NCBI GenBank assembly: GCA_913057715.1
Contig: CAJXOR010000011.1
Location: 1 to 40,976, forward strand
DNA: 40,976 nt
Source: an uncultured Moraxellaceae bacterium
GTDB lineage: Bacteria; Pseudomonadota; Gammaproteobacteria; Pseudomonadales; Moraxellaceae
Direction of reading: 5' to 3'
In this document: positions 36,006-40,976 of the stretch, piece after piece
How the letters are laid out: every line of letters starts with the position of its first letter
Numbering within the stretch: the stretch's first letter is position 1
The notes under the pieces: generated by a model
The model's input: only the letters and a program-made list of their open reading frames with translations
What the model was told of the DNA's origin: nothing
The model's database searches: none
Position numbers and translations under genes: made by a program

Positions 36006-39000
36006 TTAACTCTCCAGGCTATCTGAGATCGCCGCACGCCAAGCAGAAGCAACCCGCAAGCGAAGCGGCCTCCAATCACTGCTGTGTGCGAGCAGATCCG
36101 TCATACCAAGGGCGCGGTAGTGAATTTCAAATCTGAGCTTCAGGTAATCAGCGCTCAAGTCTTCTATCTGAGATTGAGTTAGGCCTAGCTCCGCTATGCC
36201 CAGCGCAGATAGCGCTTGAAAGATACGAATATTGTCGGTGTAGCGAATCAGATCAGGGTGATCACTACTGAAGCACAGCACGGCAAACTGCGCGATAAAC
36301 TCGATATCGACGATCGCTCCGCGATCTTGTTTGAGGTGGAACATGTCAGTTTTGATTGAGGAGCTAACTCTGCGCGCTCTTGATTGGCTCAGCACGCGAC
36401 TGAAGTTCTCGTGCGATGCCGCCTGCTCCTCACATTGAGCGGTTGGCAAATGGGACTGAGGCTTGGCTTGGTTTTGGTTTGAGGCCTGAGCGCCGCTTTG
36501 GACATCGCGCAGGCTGATCTGACTTGTGCTTAAGGAGTTATGCGCAGACTCTTCTTGCGATTGCGTTTCCAAAAAAGTACCGCCGGGCTCATAACCTAAG
36601 TGATCGCGCATCTTTTGTCGCATAGAGGCCACTTCAAAGCGGATTGCTTGAGTGTCTCTAGGGGTGCTCAGTACGCGTGCGCGCAGTTCATCAAACTGCC
36701 CAAGCACCTCAGCATCCCCGCAGATCGGACGCGCTCGAACCAGCGCTTGGTGCTCCCAAACCCAAGCTTTGGTTAACTGGTAGTGAGTGAGTGCACTTAA
36801 ACTGGTCACCAAAACTCCGGCGTGACCCGAGGGTCTCAGGCGCGTATCAACCTCATAACACCGCCCGTCACGGGTTTGCGTGGCAAGCAGATTCATGAGC
36901 TTTTGAGCCAAGCGCGCGCTAAACCTGGAACCCGAGAGCTCTCGGGTTTTTCCGGTTGCTGAGAGCGCGCCGCTTGACACCCCTATGTCGCTATAAGCAT
37001 GGGCAAACACCAAATCTAGATCTGAGCTATAAGACAACTCTATCCCGCCAAGCTTCCCGTAGCCGACGATCCCAAAACCGCTAGCGGATTCACTGGCGTA
37101 TGTGCCATCCATGAGCATAGGGAAACCGTACTCACGGACCATAGCCACATAGACACGGTTGAGCGCAGCCTCAAGCACCACCTCAGCCACCCAAGTCAGG
37201 GCGTCAGATACGCGCATCAGTGGTTTTTTGGACAAGATATCGCTGGCGGCGATCTGTAGTAGCTCCCCTTTTTTAAACAGTCTTAGGGTAGAAAGTAAGC
37301 CCTCATCGTCGTCTGGTTCGACTCTAAGCAGCAGTTGATCCAGTTTTTGTTTGAGTTCATCTCGGGTCGGCAGCGGACTAAAGCGGTTAAGCAAAAAAGA
37401 ATCCAGCAGCACCGGGTAACTCGATAGCTCCTGAGCCACGAGCGGTGAGGCAACCAGCATACGCACTAGGTGGCGAACTGCCTCTGGGTTTTCCTTAAGC
37501 AGCACCAAGTAGATCGAGCGGCCCATCACCGCTTCAACGAACTCGGTGATTTTGCGGGCAGCTAGCGTTGGCGCGTTGCTTCGAGCGACGGCATTTTGGA
37601 TGAGCGGCCAGAGATCCCTCAAGCGCTCGCTGGACTCCTTGGCCAATCTGACCACCACTTTTGAGCTCATAAACTCATCTAAGATCTGCGTCGCTTCAGC
37701 CAACACTTCAGCACTACAGATCACCGGACTTTCCTGCTGATCGAAGTTGGCGTCAGACTCAGCTTCGGAGGCGCCCCTACGAACTCCGGCGCCAGTGCGC
37801 TCTCCCACCAATTGGTTAAACTCATGCTGAACGCGGGCTTTGTAGTCAATTAGCTGCGCATCAAATGCACCCAGATCAGCAAACCCCATGACAGCCGAGA
37901 TGCGTGCCAACTCCTGCTCATCAGCAGGCAGACTCTGCGTTTGCTCATCATTGGTGGCTTGCAGTGCATGCTCAAGACGGCGCAAAAACCGGTAAGCCTG
38001 TTCAAGCAACTGTGCCTGTTCAGGTTCTACAAACCCCGCTTTGGTGATCTGCTCAAGTGCATTTAGTGTTCCAAGCACCTGAAGATCAGGATCTCGTCCG
38101 CCATAGATCAACTGGTGCGCCTGCACCACAAACTCGATATCACGTATCCCGCCCGCTCCAAGCTTCACGTTTGAAGCGTCACCTCGCTGGACAACTTGTT
38201 TTAAAATCAAGTTTTTCATCTCACGAAGCGCAGCAAACGCGGTGTAATCCACGTAGTAGCGATAGACAAAACGAGTGCGTATTTGCTCAAACGCTTCTAA
38301 AAATTTCTCAAAACTCCCTGCGACTTTTGAGTCAGACTCTTGATCTGACTGGTTTAATTTCTCTGGCAGACCGCAGGACAAGAGTCTGGCTTTAAGCCAA
38401 GCAAAGCGCTCCCACTGACGACCATGCTCACTTAAGTACTTATCTAGCGCGGCCAGTGAAACTGCCGTATCTGAGCCGTCTCCCCAAGGTCTGAGCCGCA
38501 GATCCACTCGAAAGACAAAACCGTCTTGGGTGCGCTGATCCAGCAGTTTGACGGCGATCCTCACTGCTTTGATCATCAGCAGCTTGATCTCATGCGCCCT
38601 GCCGCCCGCGCCGATCAGCTCGCCGTCTTTGGGGTACAGATAAACCAAATCGATATCGCTCGATAAGTTCAGCTCCCCTCCGCCCATCTTGCCCATCGCT
38701 GCGGTATAAAGCTTAAGCGACCCTTCCGGCAGCTCGTAGCGACTGACGATCTGTTCAATCGCAAAATGACTACTCAATCTCACCGCCGCGCAGGCAAAAC
38801 TACTGAGCGCGCCGGTTAGCTCCTCAAGCGTCAAGATCCCAAGCGCATCTTGCCAAATCAGGCGCACCATCAGGCAGTTGCGGCTTTGTCTGAGCGCCTG
38901 GCTTAAGTCCTCGAACTCCTGTAGATCATAAAGTGGATCGCAAAGCTTGCCGGCTGCCTCAGCACTCATGACAGCGGACAGGCCCAGATCTCCGATAAAA

Positions 39001-39101
39001 GCCTGGCAAGCGTGGTCATTTTGGTAGCGCTCATAGGCAAAGTCGCTTGCGCGCTTTAGGGAATTTAACTGATCAGAGCTGGGCGAAAATTGTGTTGGCA
39101 T
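36006..39101 (-). CDS. glnE: Bifunctional glutamine synthetase adenylyltransferase/adenylyl-removing enzyme
   Basis: Cytoplasmic regulator that adenylylates glutamine synthetase when nitrogen is plentiful and removes the AMP when it is scarce, under PII control. 1031 residues (usually about 950). The N-terminal nucleotidyltransferase half (deadenylylation) carries GGGELNLSSDIDL (140-152). The C-terminal half (adenylylation) carries GYGKLGGIELSYSSDLDLVF (680-699) and HLKQDRGAIVDIEFIAQ (from 922). Two anomalies: a Gln/Ser-rich, charged stretch of about 84 residues (837-920) fills what is normally a short loop between MRDHLG and FHLKQDRG. The linker around residues 440-480 is also extended and acidic. 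All core motifs remain, so the protein should still work. Divergent from ychF. Confidence 0.95.
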   Translation of the reverse strand: MPTQFSPSSDQLNSLKRASDFAYERYQNDHACQAFIGDLGLSAVMSAEAAGKLCDPLYDLQEFEDLSQALRQSRNCLMVRLIWQDALGILTLEELTGALSSFACAAVRLSSHFAIEQIVSRYELPEGSLKLYTAAMGKMGGGELNLSSDIDLVYLYPKDGELIGAGGRAHEIKLLMIKAVRIAVKLLDQRTQDGFVFRVDLRLRPWGDGSDTAVSLAALDKYLSEHGRQWERFAWLKARLLSCGLPEKLNQSDQESDSKVAGSFEKFLEAFEQIRTRFVYRYYVDYTAFAALREMKNLILKQVVQRGDASNVKLGAGGIRDIEFVVQAHQLIYGGRDPDLQVLGTLNALEQITKAGFVEPEQAQLLEQAYRFLRRLEHALQATNDEQTQSLPADEQELARISAVMGFADLGAFDAQLIDYKARVQHEFNQLVGERTGAGVRRGASEAESDANFDQQESPVICSAEVLAEATQILDEFMSSKVVVRLAKESSERLRDLWPLIQNAVARSNAPTLAARKITEFVEAVMGRSIYLVLLKENPEAVRHLVRMLVASPLVAQELSSYPVLLDSFLLNRFSPLPTRDELKQKLDQLLLRVEPDDDEGLLSTLRLFKKGELLQIAASDILSKKPLMRVSDALTWVAEVVLEAALNRVYVAMVREYGFPMLMDGTYASESASGFGIVGYGKLGGIELSYSSDLDLVFAHAYSDIGVSSGALSATGKTRELSGSRFSARLAQKLMNLLATQTRDGRCYEVDTRLRPSGHAGVLVTSLSALTHYQLTKAWVWEHQALVRARPICGDAEVLGQFDELRARVLSTPRDTQAIRFEVASMRQKMRDHLGYEPGGTFLETQSQEESAHNSLSTSQISLRDVQSGAQASNQNQAKPQSHLPTAQCEEQAASHENFSRVLSQSRARRVSSSIKTDMFHLKQDRGAIVDIEFIAQFAVLCFSSDHPDLIRYTDNIRIFQALSALGIAELGLTQSQIEDLSADYLKLRFEIHYRALGMTDLLAHSSDWRPLRLRVASAWRAAISDSLES

Positions 39102-39232
39102 GGGATTTTGATAAACAGATCGATTGCCTGATCTTGGCAGGCTTGAGCGCAGTTATCCAGCCGAAGCTTGATCAGAGGCGCGCAGGGTAAGTTGCGAAAA
39201 GTCGGCGCCAAGCGCCAAAGCACGGACTGAAT

Positions 39233-39241
39233 TGCTATAAT
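39233..39241 (+). promoter_or_regulatory. Extended -10 promoter of ychF
   Basis: TGCTATAAT, then CGCGCCA. The 17-base block TTGCTATAATCGCGCCA is identical to the purB promoter block. The ATG follows 28 bases after the -10, with no ribosome site in the short leader. Confidence 0.75.
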
Positions 39242-39269
39242 CGCGCCATCATCACTTTTGGCTTTTATC

Positions 39270-40361
39270 ATGGGATTTAACTGCGGTATCGTCGGCCTGC
39301 CAAACGTCGGCAAATCCACGCTCTTCAACGCGCTGACCAAAGCGGGCATCGCCGCTGAAAACTTCCCGTTTTGCACCAAAGATCCGAACACCGGCATCGT
39401 GCCAGTGCCTGACCCACGTCAAAACGAGCTGGCCAAGATCGTGAGGCCCGAGCGTGTGATTCCGACCTCCATGGAGTTTGTCGATATCGCAGGACTGGTC
39501 GCTGGCGCTTCCAAAGGTGAAGGCATGGGTAACCAGTTTTTGGCCAACATCCGTGAAACCGACGCGATCGCGCATGTGGTTCGCTGCTTTGACGACGACA
39601 ACGTCGTGCATGTCGACGGCCGCGTCGATCCGTTATCCGACATCGCCACCATCAACACTGAGCTTGCGCTCTCCGATCTTGAAGCGGTCAGCAAGGCGAT
39701 CTACCGACTCACTAAATTAGCCAAGGGCGGCGACAAAGACGCCAAAGAGCAGCTCACGGTGTTTGAAAAGATCGAGCCTTTCGTCAACGAAGGTCGCCCT
39801 GCTCGCCTAGCGAACCTAGATGCAGATGAGAAAAAAGCGATCCGTAGCTACGGGCTGATCACACTCAAACCCACGCTTTATGTGGCCAATGTCAGCGAAG
39901 ACGGTTTTGAGAACAACCCCTACTTAGATCAGCTCATGGCTTATGCCGAAGATGAGCAAGCGACCGTGCTGCCGATGTGCAACCAGATCGAGGCGGAGAT
40001 CGCGCTCCTTGACGAAGCCGATAAAATTGAGTTTTTGGAAAGCATGGGTATGGATGAGCCGGGACTCAACAAGTTGATCCGCGCTGGCTACTCACTGCTT
40101 GATCTGCAAACTTACTTCACCGCCGGCGTCAAGGAAGTGCGCGCTTGGACGGTGCCGGTGGGTGCCACGGCTCCGCAAGCGGCAGGCGTGATCCACACTG
40201 ACTTTGAAAAGGGCTTTATCCGCGCTGAAGTCACAGCATATGATGACTTCGTGCGCTTGGGCGGTGAAGCGGGCGCCAAAGAAGCAGGTAAACTGCGCTT
40301 GGAGGGTAAAACCTATATCGTGCAAGACGGCGACGTCATGCACTTTAGATTTAACGTGTAA
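39270..40361 (+). CDS. ychF: Ribosome-binding P-loop ATPase YchF
   Basis: Obg-family ATPase (homologue of eukaryotic OLA1) that binds the ribosome and prefers ATP over GTP. 363 residues from the ATG at 39270; a TTG four codons upstream is open but the conserved N-terminus [17 protein letters not shown] fits the ATG. Walker A is [26 protein letters not shown] is switch II; NQIEAEI is the specificity strand that replaces NKxD of true GTPases; the C-terminal TGS domain is present ([20 protein letters not shown]). Very short 5' leader. Terminator follows at once, and dgt begins about 140 bases downstream. Confidence 0.97.
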   Translation: MGFNCGIVGLPNVGKSTLFNALTKAGIAAENFPFCTKDPNTGIVPVPDPRQNELAKIVRPERVIPTSMEFVDIAGLVAGASKGEGMGNQFLANIRETDAIAHVVRCFDDDNVVHVDGRVDPLSDIATINTELALSDLEAVSKAIYRLTKLAKGGDKDAKEQLTVFEKIEPFVNEGRPARLANLDADEKKAIRSYGLITLKPTLYVANVSEDGFENNPYLDQLMAYAEDEQATVLPMCNQIEAEIALLDEADKIEFLESMGMDEPGLNKLIRAGYSLLDLQTYFTAGVKEVRAWTVPVGATAPQAAGVIHTDFEKGFIRAEVTAYDDFVRLGGEAGAKEAGKLRLEGKTYIVQDGDVMHFRFNV

Positions 40362-40363
40362 TT

Positions 40364-40389
40364 AAAGCGCCCACCTTGGGCGCTTTTTT
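40364..40389 (+). terminator. Terminator of ychF
   Basis: AAAGCGCCCA pairs with TGGGCGCTTT around CCT, followed by a T-run to 40389. Starts two bases after the ychF stop. Confidence 0.93.
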
Positions 40390-40504
40390 GATTGGGTTTA
40401 GTGGTTATAAATTAAGCCAAATGCCAGCGATGGCAGACCAAAACTGAGGGCCAAGCTTGCAAACTTGCGAGGCTCTTAACACCAAGACATTTGAGGGAGA
40501 ACTC

Positions 40505-40925
40505 ATGAGCATGCGTTGGGATCAGTTGTTGTCGAGCGCGCGTTTTGGCTCCACCAGCGGGCATGAGCCCGCGCGCTCCGCGTTCCACAAAGACTACGAC
40601 CGGATCATCTTCTCCCAGCGTTTTCGCCAGCTCAACCGCAAGACTCAGGTGCACCCGCTCACCAATCACGAGGGGATTCACACCCGCCTCACCCACTCGC
40701 TTGAAGTCTCCTGTGTTGGCCGATCCTTGGGCATGTTGGTTGCCGAGCAGATCAGCGATCAACTGCCCACTGGGATCACGCCAGCTGATTTGGGCGTGAT
40801 CGTGCAAGCGGCGTGTCTTGCGCACGACATCGGTAACCCGCCCTTTGGGCATGCTGGAGAGTACGCGATTCGCGATTGGTTTGAAGACCCCAAGCACGCG
40901 CACTTTATCAATGGACTCACCCGTG
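40505..40925 (+). CDS. dgt: dGTP triphosphohydrolase, 5' fragment (contig end)
   Basis: The first 140 residues of an HD-domain deoxyguanosine triphosphate triphosphohydrolase; the full protein usually has about 400-500. ATG at 40505 after GAGGGAG. Marks are [40 protein letters not shown] with the first metal-binding His, and [16 protein letters not shown] with the HD pair. Translation past 40925 continues into adapter and gives the well-known artefact peptide [13 protein letters not shown], which is not protein sequence of this organism. The gene is cut by the end of the contig, not by a mutation. Confidence 0.93.
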
Positions 40926-40976
40926 CTGTCTCTTATACACATCTGACGCTGCCGACGAAGAGGATAGTGTAGATCT
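40926..40976. other. Nextera sequencing adapter (P5 side), not genomic
   Basis: CTGTCTCTTATACACATCT (40926-40944) is the mosaic end, followed by GACGCTGCCGACGA and AGAGGATA. The reverse complement of AGAGGATA, TATCCTCT, matches my recollection of the S503 index. The next ten bases (GTGTAGATCT) are the start of the P5 primer. Genomic sequence ends at 40925. Confidence 0.98.

Noticed and set aside
40412-40972. Open frames running into the right end, one on each strand
   Set aside because: The minus frame starts in adapter sequence (MCIRDS) and is antisense to dgt. The plus frame is dgt itself with an adapter-encoded tail.

Overview
The window is about 41 kb of a moderate-GC gammaproteobacterial chromosome. 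The evidence is a sulfur-relay tusDCBE cluster, an intact two-domain glnE, hemW with a CxxxCxxC motif, a blc-type lipocalin, a cbb3 oxidase assembly gene (ccoS) and a trmL/trpS/aspS/ychF housekeeping background. A betaine-type BCCT transporter and respiratory maturation genes fit a free-living, aerobic or microaerobic, probably aquatic organism. I cannot name a genus. Both ends are technical: bases 1-47 and 40926-40976 are Illumina Nextera adapters with index bases, so the genomic sequence runs from 48 to 40925 and the last gene (dgt) is cut by the adapter.

Layout. 0.2-1.5 kb: metY (minus). 1.5-6.3 kb: a large membrane PAS-GAF-GGDEF-EAL protein and a MAPEG-family membrane protein (both minus), in long non-coding flanks that hold a diverged 60-bp direct repeat on each side of the GGDEF-EAL gene. 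6.7-8.4 kb: a BCCT transporter whose only start with a good ribosome binding site is an ATC codon. 8.8-12.4 kb: an accessory-looking minus-strand run of a lipoprotein, two overlapping small membrane proteins, a PD-(D/E)XK nuclease-family protein and another membrane protein, visibly AT-rich from about 9.5 kb. 12.7-16 kb: purB (TTG start), a blc lipocalin and a DUF2238 membrane protein. 16.1-17.1 kb: a GalE-like protein that has lost the catalytic Ser/Tyr/Lys. 17.4-18.8 kb: tusD-tusC-tusB-(25-codon micro-ORF)-tusE, which makes the sulfur relay for tRNA 2-thiouridine. 18.9-19.9 kb: trmL and two tandem entericidin-like small lipoproteins, each with its own terminator. 20.1-23.4 kb: hemW, divergent EVE-domain gene, MATE pump. 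23.5-27.0 kb (minus): anchored glutaredoxin-like protein, ybaK, trpS, a TauE/SafE-like protein with a Met/His-rich tail overlapping ccoS. 27.1-30.2 kb: yjgR ATPase and a DUF21/CBS membrane protein, convergent on one terminator. 30.5-33.3 kb: aspS plus a lipid A-type acyltransferase. 33.3-39.1 kb (minus): DUF445 protein, ilvE, glnE. 39.3-40.9 kb: ychF and truncated dgt.

How they work together. tRNA biology is heavily represented: wobble-uridine thiolation (tus), wobble 2'-O-methylation (trmL), charging (trpS, aspS) and editing (ybaK). Nitrogen and amino-acid metabolism is represented by glnE, ilvE and metY. The ccoS/SafE-like pair points to copper handling for cbb3 oxidase. Promoters of purB and ychF share a 17-base block containing an extended -10 and a GC-rich discriminator, which suggests joint growth-rate control.

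There is no CRISPR array, insertion sequence, integrase, rRNA or recognisable tRNA gene. I did not find a multi-gene system that is clearly new. The strongest leads are the GalE-like pseudoenzyme, the ATC start of the BCCT gene, the coupled micro-ORF inside the tus operon, the AT-rich nuclease/membrane-protein cluster, and an unusual insertion in GlnE.
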